Assembly: GCF_024753135.1 (NCBI RefSeq)
Contig: NZ_JANUGP010000031.1
Location: 1-64,000 of the forward strand
From: Streptomyces pyxinicus
GTDB taxonomy: Bacteria > Actinomycetota > Actinomycetes > Streptomycetales > Streptomycetaceae
Direction of reading: 5' to 3'
DNA: 64,000 bases
Within the stretch, counting starts at the first letter, position 1; each line of letters starts with the position of its first letter. A model generated the notes under the pieces. It did not search any database. It saw only the letters and a list, made by a program, of their open reading frames with translations, and was not told the origin of the DNA. This document shows, piece after piece, positions 33,758 through 42,178 of this stretch. The position numbers and the translations under genes are program-made.

Positions 33758-34317
33758 GCCGCCGCCTCCTCGGTGCCCGCCGGGCCGGCAGCGGTGCCGG
33801 CGGCGCGGGCTACGGCGTCCACGATGGCCACGTAGGCGCCGCAGCGGCACAGGTTGCCGCTCATGCGCTCGCGGATCTCCTCGGCGGTCAGCTCGGGTGG
33901 CCCCGCCTCCGGCCGGACGTCGCCGGTGACGGCGCTCGGCCAGCCCGCCGCGTGTTCCTCGATGACGCCGATGGCGGAGCAGATCTGCCCCGGGGTGCAG
34001 TAGCCGCACTGGTAGCCGTCGAGGTCGAGGAAGGCCTGCTGCACGGGGTGCAGCCGGTCACCTTCGGCGACGCCTTCGATGGTGGTGATCTCGCGGTTCT
34101 CGGCGGCGACGGCGAGTTGCAGGCAGGAGACCGCCCGGCGGCCGTCGAGCAGGACCGTGCAGGCACCGCACTGGCCCTGGTCGCAGCCCTTCTTGGTGCC
34201 GGTCATGTCGAGCCGCTCGCGCAGCGCGTCGAGCAGGGTGGTGCGGTGGTCGACGGGCAGTGTGTGCTTCTCGCCGTTGATGTTCAAAGTGATGACACTG
34301 GACGTCGATACAGCCAT
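33754..34317 (-). CDS. 2Fe-2S subunit of the molybdenum hydroxylase (PaoA-like)
   Basis: A 187-residue subunit with the plant-type ferredoxin motif CDQGQCGACTVLLDGRRAVSC (residues ~46-66) and the helical second cluster CGYCTPGQ..CRCGAY. Unlike E. coli PaoA it has no twin-arginine signal: it begins MAVSTSSVITLNINGEKHTLP, so the complex should stay in the cytoplasm. It is the promoter-proximal gene of the operon, with the TetR gene divergent upstream. GAAAGAAG precedes the ATG at 34317. Confidence 0.9.
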   Translation of the reverse strand: MAVSTSSVITLNINGEKHTLPVDHRTTLLDALRERLDMTGTKKGCDQGQCGACTVLLDGRRAVSCLQLAVAAENREITTIEGVAEGDRLHPVQQAFLDLDGYQCGYCTPGQICSAIGVIEEHAAGWPSAVTGDVRPEAGPPELTAEEIRERMSGNLCRCGAYVAIVDAVARAAGTAAGPAGTEEAAA

Positions 34318-34457
34318 GAGCCGCTTCTTTCGCGTTTCCAGGACAGTTGGGGGGTGCGCGATGGTGCCGTGCGGAGGGGGGCGGGCGCTGGTGCGGGGGC
34401 CGTCGGGCCGGTGCCGGACTGCCGTGGGGCCGCTTCCGGGGCTATCGTGGAGGCAAC

Positions 34458-34471
34458 CGGACAGCTGTCCG
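34458..34471. promoter_or_regulatory. TetR-type operator 1 (CGGACAGCTGTCCG)
   Basis: A perfect 14-bp palindrome repeated exactly at 34487-34500, centre-to-centre 29 bp. It lies between the divergent Pao-like operon and the TetR gene. Confidence 0.75.
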
Positions 34472-34486
34472 CTATCTGAACCGTAA

Positions 34487-34500
34487 CGGACAGCTGTCCG
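34487..34500. promoter_or_regulatory. TetR-type operator 2 (CGGACAGCTGTCCG)
   Basis: The second identical 14-bp palindrome, 49 bases before the TetR start. With flanks it reads AACGGACAGCTGTCCGGTT. Two copies on nearly the same helix face allow cooperative repression of both divergent units. Confidence 0.75.
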
Positions 34501-34549
34501 GTTAGCAAGGCGAGGGTTCGGCCGAGGACCCTTGAGGAGGACGAGAAGC

Positions 34550-35134
34550 GTGCGGCAGAACAAGGACGTGTCCCTGCGCTCGGACGCGCAGCGCAACCGC
34601 GAGCGCATCCTGGAGGTGGCCCTCACCGAGCTGACGCGGTGCGCCGACGCCCCGTTGAGCGGCATCGCCCGCAAGGCCGGGGTCGGACAGGGCACGTTCT
34701 ACCGCAACTTCCCCAACCGCCAGGCTCTCGTCCTGGAGATCTACCGGCACGAGATGCAGCAGGTCGCCGAGAGCGCGGCCTGCCTGCTCGCGGCACTGGC
34801 GCCCGCGGAGGCGCTGCGGGCCTGGATGGACCGGCTCGCCGAGTTCGCCATGACCAAGGCGGGACTGGCCGGCGTGATCCGGCAGGCCACCAGCGTCCCG
34901 GGCGCCCCGGCCAAGCCCGCCCACACACCCGTGACCTCGGCGGCCGAGACGCTGCTGCGGGCCAACGAGGAGGCGGGCACCATCCGGCCCGGGCTCACCG
35001 CGGACGACTTCATGCTCGCCATAGCGGGCCTGTGGCAGCTCGATCCGCACGACGACTGGCAGCCCCGCGCCGGGCGCCTGCTGGACCTGGTCATGGCCGG
35101 ACTGCGGGCCGGCGCGCCCGGGCCCGGCCGCTGA
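34550..35134 (+). CDS. TetR-family repressor of the molybdenum hydroxylase operon
   Basis: The 194-residue regulator has the N-terminal HTH LRSDAQRNRERILEVALTELTR..LSGIARKAGVGQGTFYRNFPNRQALVLEIYR (residues ~8-65) and a helical ligand domain with AMTKAGLAGVIRQATS. The GTG at 34550 was chosen over a TTG six codons upstream because GAGGAGG sits 8 bases before it. The twin palindromes just upstream are its probable binding sites, controlling itself and the divergent operon. Confidence 0.88.
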   Translation: MRQNKDVSLRSDAQRNRERILEVALTELTRCADAPLSGIARKAGVGQGTFYRNFPNRQALVLEIYRHEMQQVAESAACLLAALAPAEALRAWMDRLAEFAMTKAGLAGVIRQATSVPGAPAKPAHTPVTSAAETLLRANEEAGTIRPGLTADDFMLAIAGLWQLDPHDDWQPRAGRLLDLVMAGLRAGAPGPGR

Positions 35135-35163
35135 GCGCCCGGGTCCCCGGCCGTTGGCGGTCC

Positions 35164-35721
35164 TCACAGGCTCAGGGTGATCGCGGCGCCGACGCCGCCG
35201 AGGCCGAGGGCGGTCGCCGCCTCGGCCCAGCCGCCCCGGCCCCAGGGCAGGAACCGGTCGGCGGCGAGCCGGCCCGGACCGATGGCCGCGACGGCGAGGG
35301 CGACGACGGTGATGCAGACGTTGTACTCGATCCCGCCGTCCGCCTCCCAGAACCCGTGGGCCCCGGTGACGGTCGCCATGGCGTTGATCATCACCCCGAT
35401 CAGCGCGGCGGCGGCGAGGGGCGTGAGCAGCCCGGCGGCGAGCCCGAGGCCGCCGAGGAACTCCGAGAGACCGCCGATGACCGCGTAGACCTTGCCGGGC
35501 CGGTAGCCGAGCATGTCGAAGCCCCGGCCGGTGGCCGTCAGTCCCGGGCCGCCGAAGAGACCGAACAGCTTCTGGGCCCCGTGCGCGGCCATGAACAGGC
35601 CGAAGGCGAGGCGCAGGAGCAGCAGCCCCCAGTCGGCGGCGGACGAGGCCGGGGTGGCGGGGCCCGCCGGGGAGGTGCCGGGCGGGCGGGACGGGCGGTG
35701 CAGGATGCGTCTGACGGGCAT
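35164..35721 (-). CDS. DoxX-family membrane protein
   Basis: The 185-residue membrane protein has ~4 helices. The DoxX block is LLLRLAFGLFMAAHGAQKLFGLFGGPGL, followed by GGLSEFLGGLGLAAGLLTPLAAAALIGVM and NAMATVTGAHGFWEADGGIEYNV. The ATG at 35719-35721 overlaps a partial TGAGAGCGCTCC palindrome (core 35724-35731), so the mRNA leader may hold a LacI-type site. DoxX proteins relate to quinone-linked membrane oxidoreductases; exact activity unknown. Confidence 0.85.
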   Translation of the reverse strand: MPVRRILHRPSRPPGTSPAGPATPASSAADWGLLLLRLAFGLFMAAHGAQKLFGLFGGPGLTATGRGFDMLGYRPGKVYAVIGGLSEFLGGLGLAAGLLTPLAAAALIGVMINAMATVTGAHGFWEADGGIEYNVCITVVALAVAAIGPGRLAADRFLPWGRGGWAEAATALGLGGVGAAITLSL

Positions 35722-35836
35722 GAGAGCGCTCCGGTGGGCGTACCGCGACGGGCAGAGAACCCCCTGGCCGATCCTTCCGCAGCGGCCGGGGTCGTGCATC
35801 CGGACGGGGGACGCACCGGATCGGGCGTGACCCGTC

Positions 35837-38620
35837 TCAGAGGGCGACCTCGTCGAAGAGGGCGAGGACGTCGGGTTCGGCGGTGCCGCCGAGGGCCTGC
35901 TCGGCCCAGATCACCTTGCCGCGGGCCGCGTAGCGGGTGCCCCAGCTCTGGGCGAACTGGGAGACGAGGAACAGGCCCCGGCCGCCCTCGTCGGTGCTGG
36001 CCGCGCGCCGCAGCCGGGGCGAGGTGTTGCTGCCGTCGGACACCTCGCACACCAGGGTGCGGCCGAGCAGGAGCCGGACGCGGACGGGCGGGGCGCCGTA
36101 GCGCACGGCGTTGGTGAGGAGTTCGCTGAGGATCAGTTCGGTGCTGAACGCCTTCTCCTCCAGGCCCCACGCGGCGAGGGTGCGGCCCGCCTCGGAGCGG
36201 GTGCGGGACACGGCCGTCACGTCGAACGGCACGTCCCAGGTGGCGACACGGGCGGCGTCGAGCAGCCGGGTCCGGGCGACCAGGAGGGCCGCGTCGTCGC
36301 TGGGGTGCTCGGGCAGCGTCATCTCCATCAGGGCGCGGCAGGTCTCCTCCGGGGTGGGTCCCGCCGCGGCGAGGGTGGCCCGCAGCCGGTCCATGCCCGC
36401 GTCGATGTCCTCGCCGCGGTTCTCCACCAGGCCGTCGGTGAACAGCACCAGCCGGCTGCCCTCCGGGAGGACCAGCTCGCCCGTCTCGAAGGGGTGCCCG
36501 CCGACGCCGAGCGGCGGGGCCAGCGGCAGCTCGGGGAAGGTCACCGTGCCGTCGGGGTCCACCACGGCGGGCGCGAGGTGGCCGGCGCGGGAGAGGGCGC
36601 AGTGTCCGTCGACCGGGTCGTACACGGCGTAGAGGCAGGTGGCGCCGGTGAGCGGGGCGAGGTCGTCGTCGGTGTGGGTGGCCTGGCCGTCCAGCCGGGT
36701 GACCATGTCGTCCAGGTGCCCGAGGAGTTCGTCGGGGGCGAGGTCGAGGGAGGAGAAGTTGAGCACGGCGGTGCGCAGCCGTCCCATGGTCACGGCGGCC
36801 TGGAGTCCGTGGCCCACGATGTCCCCGACGACCAGCGCGACCCGGAACCCGGGCAGCGGGATGACGTCGAACCAGTCGCCGCCCACCCCGGAGCGGGCCG
36901 GCAGGTAGCGGGAGGCGATCTCCAGGGCGTCCTGTTCCGGCAGGCCCCGGGGCAGCAGGCTGCGCTGGAGGGTCACGGCCAGCTCGTGCTCGCGGGAGTA
37001 GCGGCGCGCGTTGTCGATGGCGACGGCGGCCCGCGCCACCAGTTCCTCGGCCACCGCGACGTCCTCCTCCTCGAAGCGGGACGAGCCGGTGCCGCGCCAG
37101 AAGTTGACCATGCCGAGGACCACTCCACGGGCCCGCAGCGGCACCGACACCAGGGAGTGGATGCCGTACTCCAGCGCCTCCCGGGCCCCTTCCGGGTCCT
37201 GGGCCCGCCAGTCCCGCGCGGTGTGCAGGTCGGGCACCAGGACGGCCTTGCCACGGCGCAGGGCGGCCACCATCGGGGTGTCGGCGACGACGAACCGGAT
37301 GAGGTCGCCCACCGGCTGGAGGGGGTGTCCGGACCCCGACTCGCGCAGCGCGGTGCGCCGCATCCGGTACACGGCGCCGGTGGGTTCCTCGCCGCGCAGC
37401 ACGGAGTCGAGGAGTTCCACGGTGACGATGTCGGCCATCCGGGGGACCGCGACCTCGGCGAGTTCCTCGGCGGTGCGCCGGACGTCGAGGGTGGTGCCGA
37501 TCCGCGTCCCGGCCTCGTACAGGAACGACAGCCGGCCCCGCGCCACCTCGGCCTGTCCGGTCAGGGCACTCAGCTCGGTGGTGTCGCGGAAGGTGGCGAC
37601 CATGCCCTGGGCGCCGCCGTCGGCCCCGATGGGCCGGGTGTTCACCGCGAGCAGCCGGTCCCCGACCCGGACCACCTCGTCGGTGGCGGGCTCGGCGGAC
37701 AGCAGCAGCCGGGTGGCGCGGGGGCCCAGGCCGAATTCGGTGACCCGGCGCCGGCCGGCGTCCTCGGGGAGGTCGAGCAGCCGGCGGGCCTCGTCGTTGG
37801 CGAGGAGGACCCGGCCGTCGCCGCCGGTGATGAGGACGCCTTCGCGTACGGCGTGCAGCACGGCGTCGTGGTGCTCGTACATGCGGGTCATCTCGGCGGG
37901 GCCGAGGCCATGGGTCTGGCGCAGCAGCCGGCGGCTGACGAGGGCGGTGCCGGCGGTCGCGAGCAGGAGCGCGCCGGCCGCCGCGCCGAGCAGCATGGGC
38001 AGCTGCCGGTTCAGGACGTGGGTCAGGTTGTCGTACTGGATGCCGGCGCTGACGACGCCGACCACGCGCCGGCTCGCGTCGGTGACGGGGACGACCGCGC
38101 GCACGGCGTCGGTGGGCCGGCCGTGGAAGGTCTCGGTGAACGTCTCGCCGGCGACGGCCCGGCCCACGCCCTGCGCCTTGGTGCCGATCAGGCCCTGGTC
38201 GGGGTCGGCCACCCGGTTGCCGTGGGCGTCCAGGACGGTGATGAAGTCGACGCCGGCGGCCTCGCCCGCCCGGGCGGCCGCCGGCTGGAGCACCGCCGTC
38301 GGGTCGGCCGAGCGCAGTGCGAGGGCGGTGCCGGGGGCGTGCGCGAAGGACTCGGCGGCGGCCAGGGACCGGTCCCGGGCGCCGTTCTCGGCGTCGTGGC
38401 GGCCTTGCAGGACGAGGGCGGCGGCGCCCACCGCGACCAGGATCAGCACGATGAGGGCCTGGAGCAGGAACACCTGGGCCGCGAGGGTGGGGACGCTCAG
38501 GGACCGCGCGAGGCGGCGCCCGTGTGACGGCGGGGGCCCCGGCCGACGGCCGCGACCGGTGGACCGCCTGCCGGGTGGCGGCGCCGCTCTCGCCCTTCTC
38601 CGGCGGGAACGACCGCTCAT
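35837..38620 (-). CDS. Membrane sensor PAS-GAF-SpoIIE phosphatase with HATPase
   Basis: The 927-residue protein has a basic N-terminus, a membrane helix (~45-70, LLQALIVLILVAVGAAALVL), an extracytoplasmic single-Cache-like sensor (~75-205, with DFITVLDAHGNRVADPDQGLIG and VVGVVSAGI), a second helix (~208-228), PAS (~240-345), GAF (~350-520), PP2C/SpoIIE (~545-745: GGDWFDVIPL, VVGDIVGHG, LFTDGLVENRGED) and a HATPase (~790-900: SELLTNAVRYG, EGGRGLFLVSQ). It should sense an external ligand and control an anti-sigma/anti-anti-sigma switch. The ATG at 38620 follows GAAAGGGG. It is divergent from the epimerase gene and shares the intergenic repeat at 38679-38694. Confidence 0.87.
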   Translation of the reverse strand: MSGRSRRRRARAAPPPGRRSTGRGRRPGPPPSHGRRLARSLSVPTLAAQVFLLQALIVLILVAVGAAALVLQGRHDAENGARDRSLAAAESFAHAPGTALALRSADPTAVLQPAAARAGEAAGVDFITVLDAHGNRVADPDQGLIGTKAQGVGRAVAGETFTETFHGRPTDAVRAVVPVTDASRRVVGVVSAGIQYDNLTHVLNRQLPMLLGAAAGALLLATAGTALVSRRLLRQTHGLGPAEMTRMYEHHDAVLHAVREGVLITGGDGRVLLANDEARRLLDLPEDAGRRRVTEFGLGPRATRLLLSAEPATDEVVRVGDRLLAVNTRPIGADGGAQGMVATFRDTTELSALTGQAEVARGRLSFLYEAGTRIGTTLDVRRTAEELAEVAVPRMADIVTVELLDSVLRGEEPTGAVYRMRRTALRESGSGHPLQPVGDLIRFVVADTPMVAALRRGKAVLVPDLHTARDWRAQDPEGAREALEYGIHSLVSVPLRARGVVLGMVNFWRGTGSSRFEEEDVAVAEELVARAAVAIDNARRYSREHELAVTLQRSLLPRGLPEQDALEIASRYLPARSGVGGDWFDVIPLPGFRVALVVGDIVGHGLQAAVTMGRLRTAVLNFSSLDLAPDELLGHLDDMVTRLDGQATHTDDDLAPLTGATCLYAVYDPVDGHCALSRAGHLAPAVVDPDGTVTFPELPLAPPLGVGGHPFETGELVLPEGSRLVLFTDGLVENRGEDIDAGMDRLRATLAAAGPTPEETCRALMEMTLPEHPSDDAALLVARTRLLDAARVATWDVPFDVTAVSRTRSEAGRTLAAWGLEEKAFSTELILSELLTNAVRYGAPPVRVRLLLGRTLVCEVSDGSNTSPRLRRAASTDEGGRGLFLVSQFAQSWGTRYAARGKVIWAEQALGGTAEPDVLALFDEVAL

Positions 38621-38678
38621 GTCCCCTTTCTAACACCGGGTCTCCGGGCACGGCGACCGCTGTCTCCGGCGGACGGTC

Positions 38679-38738
38679 TTACGGAGTCGTGACGCGTCGG
38701 CCGGGCACACCGGGTCGCGGGGTGCCCGGCCCTAGCGT
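38679..38738 (+). promoter_or_regulatory. Response-regulator box A and leaderless promoter of the epimerase gene
   Basis: TTACGGAGTCGTGACG (38679-38694) is a direct repeat (TTACG/TGACG, period 11) like boxes at 42116 and 45912. TAGCGT at 38733-38738 is 7 bases before the ATG at 38746, with no ribosome site, as in leaderless Streptomyces transcripts. The box is 51 bases upstream of the start codon. Confidence 0.55.
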
Positions 38739-38745
38739 GAGCCGT

Positions 38746-39747
38746 ATGCGTGTACTGGTCACCGGCGGCGCCGGTTTCATCGGGTCCCATGTCGTCGAGG
38801 CCCTGCGGGAGCGCGGCCACGAGCCGCTGGTGTTCGACGTCCGGGCGGATCCCGGCGCGGACGTGCGCGATCCGACGGCGGTGGCCGGCGCGCTGGCCGG
38901 AGTGGACGCCGTCTGCCACCAGGCGGCCATGGTCGGGCTCGGCGACGGGGTCGCGGACGCGGCGGAGTACGTCGCCCGCAACGACCTGGGTACGGCCGTA
39001 CTGGTCGCCGCGATGGCCCGGGCGGGGGTACGGCGGCTGGTGCTGGCCGGCTCGATGGTGGTCTACGGGGAGGGCCGCTACACGTGTCCGCGGCACGGTG
39101 TCGTACGGCCCGGTCCGCGCACGCCGGCCGACCTCGACGCGGGGTCGTTCGAGCCGCGCTGCCCGCTCTGCGGGGAGGACCTCGCACCCGGCCTGGTCGG
39201 CGAGGACGCGCCCACCGACCCTCGCAACGTGTACGCCGCCACCAAGCTGGCCCAGGAGTACCTGGCGGCGGCCTGGGCCCGCAGCACGGGCGGGTCGGCG
39301 GTGTCGCTGCGCTACCACAACGTGTACGGGCCCCGGATGCCGCGCGACACCCCTTACGCCGGGGTCGCCTCCTTCTTCCGCTCGGCCCTGGCCCGCGGTG
39401 CGGCGCCCCGGGTCTTCGAGGACGGGCGGCAGCGCCGGGACTTCGTGCACGTGAGGGACGTGGCCGCGGCGAACGTGGCGGCACTGGAGGCGGACCCGGC
39501 GCCGGGCGCCCTGACCGCCTACAACACCGGCAGCGGTGAGCCGCACACGGTCGGCGAGCTGGCGTGGGCGCTGTCCGCCGCCTGCGCCGGGCCCTCCCCG
39601 GTCGTCACCGGCGAGTACCGCCTCGGCGACGTCCGCCACATCACCGCCGACTCCACCCGCCTGCGCACCGACCTGAACTGGCGCCCCCGGGTGAGCTTCG
39701 CCCAGGGCATGCGGGAGTTCGCGGGGGCGGGGACGCGGGAGGGGTGA
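38746..39747 (+). CDS. NAD-dependent nucleotide-sugar epimerase/dehydratase with zinc-ribbon insert
   Basis: A 333-residue extended SDR. The NAD motif is TGGAGFIGSH (residues 6-15), catalytic Tyr/Lys in NVYAATKLAQEY with Ser in AGSMVVYGEG, and the substrate loop RYHNVYGPRMP. Unusually, between these lies a Cys-rich insert (YTCPRHG..PRCPLCGEDL) that could bind zinc. The ATG at 38746 lacks a ribosome site and follows TAGCGT closely, so it is probably leaderless. It likely makes a sugar nucleotide for the glycosyltransferases encoded downstream; substrate unknown. Confidence 0.85.
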   Translation: MRVLVTGGAGFIGSHVVEALRERGHEPLVFDVRADPGADVRDPTAVAGALAGVDAVCHQAAMVGLGDGVADAAEYVARNDLGTAVLVAAMARAGVRRLVLAGSMVVYGEGRYTCPRHGVVRPGPRTPADLDAGSFEPRCPLCGEDLAPGLVGEDAPTDPRNVYAATKLAQEYLAAAWARSTGGSAVSLRYHNVYGPRMPRDTPYAGVASFFRSALARGAAPRVFEDGRQRRDFVHVRDVAAANVAALEADPAPGALTAYNTGSGEPHTVGELAWALSAACAGPSPVVTGEYRLGDVRHITADSTRLRTDLNWRPRVSFAQGMREFAGAGTREG

Positions 39748-40222
39748 CGGGACCGGGCTCGGCGCGTGGGATGGCGGGACGGGGCGGGCCCCGGAACACC
39801 GAGGCGCGAACGCCGACCGCTGTTCCGCGCCCCGGTGTGCGGCCCGTGGCCGTCCGCGCCGGGCGGCCGGTGGCGTCCCGGCAGGCTCCGGCGCACGACC
39901 GTGCCGCACCGCCGTGACTCGCCACGTGAGCGCCCGGCCCCTTCGAGGGTCCTCACCGCAGAGGCCACCACCCCGCCGCGAACCCTCGGCGGAAGCGCAC
40001 CCGCCCCGGTCAATGCGCCGCAGGCAGCGTCATCCCGGAAGCGGCAGCCGCCCGGAAACGGGCGCACCACCCCCGCGGAGCCGGAGCCCCGGAACCACCG
40101 CCGTGTGCGGTGCGCCGGCACCCGGCCGCCGGGCGCGCGTCTCGGGTGGCGACACGCGGCCGGTCTCGCGGCGGTGGCCCCGGCGGCAGGTCCGCCCGAA
40201 CGCCCCGCCCGATACAACCCCG
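39748..40222. other. 475-bp convergent intergenic region
   Basis: Between the epimerase and the convergently transcribed histidine kinase gene. Open frames here have Arg/Pro/Gly-rich translations without domains or ribosome sites, and I see no gene, RNA gene or clear terminator. Confidence 0.5.
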
Positions 40223-41332
40223 TCAAGGCGCCGCGGGCAGCGTCACCTCGAAGCGGCAGCCGCCCGGGATGTTGTGGACGGTGGCCCGGCCGTGGTGGGC
40301 CTCCACGATGCCGCGGACGATGGCGAGGCCGAGGCCCGCGCCGGCGGGTGGGGTGCGGGCGTGGGTGCCGCGCCAGCCGGTGTCGAAGACGCGGGGCAGG
40401 TCCTCCTCGGGGATGCCGCCGCAGGCGTCGGTGACGGTGAGCAGGACGCCCTCGTCGGTGCGCTCGGCGGCGACCGCCACCGTGCCGTCGGGCGGGGTGC
40501 GGCGGATGGCGTTCACCAGCAGGTTGCCGAGCACCCGGCTCATCTCCCGGCCGTCCACCTCCACCGGCAGCGGCTCCACGCGGTCGCCGACCAGCCGTAC
40601 CCCGTGCTCGCGGGCGAGCGGGTCGGCTCCGGCGAGGGCGTCGCCGACGAGGTCGTACAGGCAGACGCGGGACGGGGAGAGCGGGAGGGTGCCCGCGTGG
40701 ATGCGGGAGAGCTGGAACAGGTCGCCGACCATGCCGTCGAGCCGTTCGACCTCGGTGCGGATCTGCCGCAGGTAGCGGTCGGGGTCGGCGGCGACACCGT
40801 CCTCCAGCGCCTCCGCCATGGCCCGCAGCCCGGCCAGCGGGGTGCGCAGGTCGTGCGAGATCCAGGCGACCAGCTCGCGCCGGGAGGTCTCCAACGCCCG
40901 CTCCCGCTCCCGGGACTCGGCGAGCCGGGTGCTGGTGGCGGCCAACTGGCGGCTCAGCTCCTCCAGTTCGGCCGTGGCCGGCACACCCGGGGCGGCGAAC
41001 TCGCCACCGTCGCCGAAGTGCCGTGCCGCGTCGGCGAGTTCGCGGCTGCGGGCGACCACCCAGCGGCCCAGCAGCAGCGCGGTGGCCAGTGAGACGACGG
41101 TCGCCATGGCGACGACGGTGGTGACCACGCTCAGGTCGTGCGGGGACAGGAACATCGCCCAGGCGACGGCGAGGGTGCCGGCCAGCATCGCGACCACGCC
41201 GACCGCCGCGACCACGGTGAGCGAGGCGGTCAGCGACCGGCGCCGGATCAGCCGCAGCACGCCCGCCCCGGCCAGGCCCGTGGCGGCGGCGCCGGCGAAG
41301 GCGTACAGGGCGATGAGGAGGGTGTCGCGCAT
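40223..41332 (-). CDS. Sensor histidine kinase of a two-component system
   Basis: The 369-residue kinase has two or three membrane helices in residues 1-~90, a HAMP-like linker, a HisKA domain with His160 in WISHDLRTPLAGLRAMAEAL and a HATPase domain (NLLVNAIRRTPP, GVLLTVTDACGGI, GAGLGLAIVRGIVEAH). The extracytoplasmic loop is short (FLSPHDL), suggesting intramembrane or envelope sensing. Its ATG is 1 base beyond the response regulator stop, so the pair is one operon. Confidence 0.92.
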   Translation of the reverse strand: MRDTLLIALYAFAGAAATGLAGAGVLRLIRRRSLTASLTVVAAVGVVAMLAGTLAVAWAMFLSPHDLSVVTTVVAMATVVSLATALLLGRWVVARSRELADAARHFGDGGEFAAPGVPATAELEELSRQLAATSTRLAESRERERALETSRRELVAWISHDLRTPLAGLRAMAEALEDGVAADPDRYLRQIRTEVERLDGMVGDLFQLSRIHAGTLPLSPSRVCLYDLVGDALAGADPLAREHGVRLVGDRVEPLPVEVDGREMSRVLGNLLVNAIRRTPPDGTVAVAAERTDEGVLLTVTDACGGIPEEDLPRVFDTGWRGTHARTPPAGAGLGLAIVRGIVEAHHGRATVHNIPGGCRFEVTLPAAP

Positions 41333-41333
41333 G

Positions 41334-42065
41334 TCAGCGCACCGCCGCACCGGACTCGAAGCGGTAGCCGACGCCCCACACCGTCTGGATGAGACGGGGG
41401 CGGGCCGGGTCGTCCTCGACCTTGCCGCGCAGCCGCCGCACATGGACGGTGACGGTCGACAGGTCGCCGAAGTCCCACTCCCACACCTCGCGCATCAGGT
41501 CCTCTCGGCTGTAGGCCCGGCCGGGGTTGCGCAGGAAGAAGGCGAGCAGGTCGAACTCCCGCAGGGTCAGCGCGAGTTCGGTGCCGTTCTTGGTGGCCCT
41601 GCGGGCCCCCGGGTCGACGGCGAGTCCGGCCGCGGCGAGCCGGGCGGCCTGGAGGACGGGGCGGCTGCGGCGCAGTACCGACTCCACGCGCAGGACGAGT
41701 TCGCGGGGGCTGAACGGCTTGGTGACGTAGTCGTCCGCGCCGACCTCCAGGCCGAGGATGCGGTCGTCCTCGTCCCCGCGCGCGGTGAGCATGATGACCG
41801 GCACCGGGCCGCCGTCCCGCATCCGCCGGCACACCTCAAGGCCGTCCATGCCGGGCAGCATCAGGTCGAGGACCACGAGGTCGGGCCGGTGCGCGGCGGC
41901 GCGGGCGAGGGCGGCCGGGCCGTCGGCGGCGCGGTCGACCAGGTAGCCGGCGCGGTGCAGGTATCCGGTGACGACCTCGGCGACGGTCGGATCGTCGTCC
42001 ACGACCAGGACCCGGGTCGCCGGCTCGCCGGTCGCGGCCTCGGGGGACTCGTACGGCTGTTGCAT
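41334..42065 (-). CDS. OmpR/PhoB-family response regulator
   Basis: The 243-residue regulator has a receiver domain (residues ~17-130) with phospho-acceptor Asp67 in VVLDLMLPGMDG, acidic pocket VVDDDP and switch Lys in YVTKPFSP, then a winged-helix domain (~145-240: LTLREFDLLAFFLRNPGRAYSREDLM, DLSTVTVHVRRLRGKVE). OmpR-type proteins bind direct repeats of 10-11 bp; such a box lies 50 bases upstream of this start and before two other gene pairs. GAGG precedes the ATG at 42065. Confidence 0.93.
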   Translation of the reverse strand: MQQPYESPEAATGEPATRVLVVDDDPTVAEVVTGYLHRAGYLVDRAADGPAALARAAAHRPDLVVLDLMLPGMDGLEVCRRMRDGGPVPVIMLTARGDEDDRILGLEVGADDYVTKPFSPRELVLRVESVLRRSRPVLQAARLAAAGLAVDPGARRATKNGTELALTLREFDLLAFFLRNPGRAYSREDLMREVWEWDFGDLSTVTVHVRRLRGKVEDDPARPRLIQTVWGVGYRFESGAAVR

Positions 42066-42115
42066 GTCCTCAGCCTCGCACCGCGCGCCTCCGGGTGGCG
42101 GACCGGCGGGTGGGG

Positions 42116-42172
42116 CGTCCGCGTTTCGTAAGGACCTCTCGCCCGGTATGCCCCGATTCCGGTTCGTAGGGT
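42116..42172 (+). promoter_or_regulatory. Response-regulator box B and leaderless promoter of the GT2 gene
   Basis: On the minus strand 42131-42116 reads TTACGAAACGCGGACG (TTACG/GGACG, period 11). It lies midway between the regulator gene start (42065) and the GT2 start (42179), implying autoregulation and control of the glycan genes. TAGGGT at 42167-42172 is 6 bases before the GTG. Confidence 0.6.
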
Positions 42173-42178
42173 GAGAGC

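Noticed and set aside
35720..35733. DoxX gene as a full member of the LacI regulon
   Set aside because: Only half of the palindrome is kept (TGAGAGCGCTCCGG) and it overlaps the start codon; too weak to list as an operator.
36305..38527. 740-codon plus-strand frame over the SpoIIE-type gene
   Set aside because: Shadow of a well-supported minus-strand gene with full domain order.
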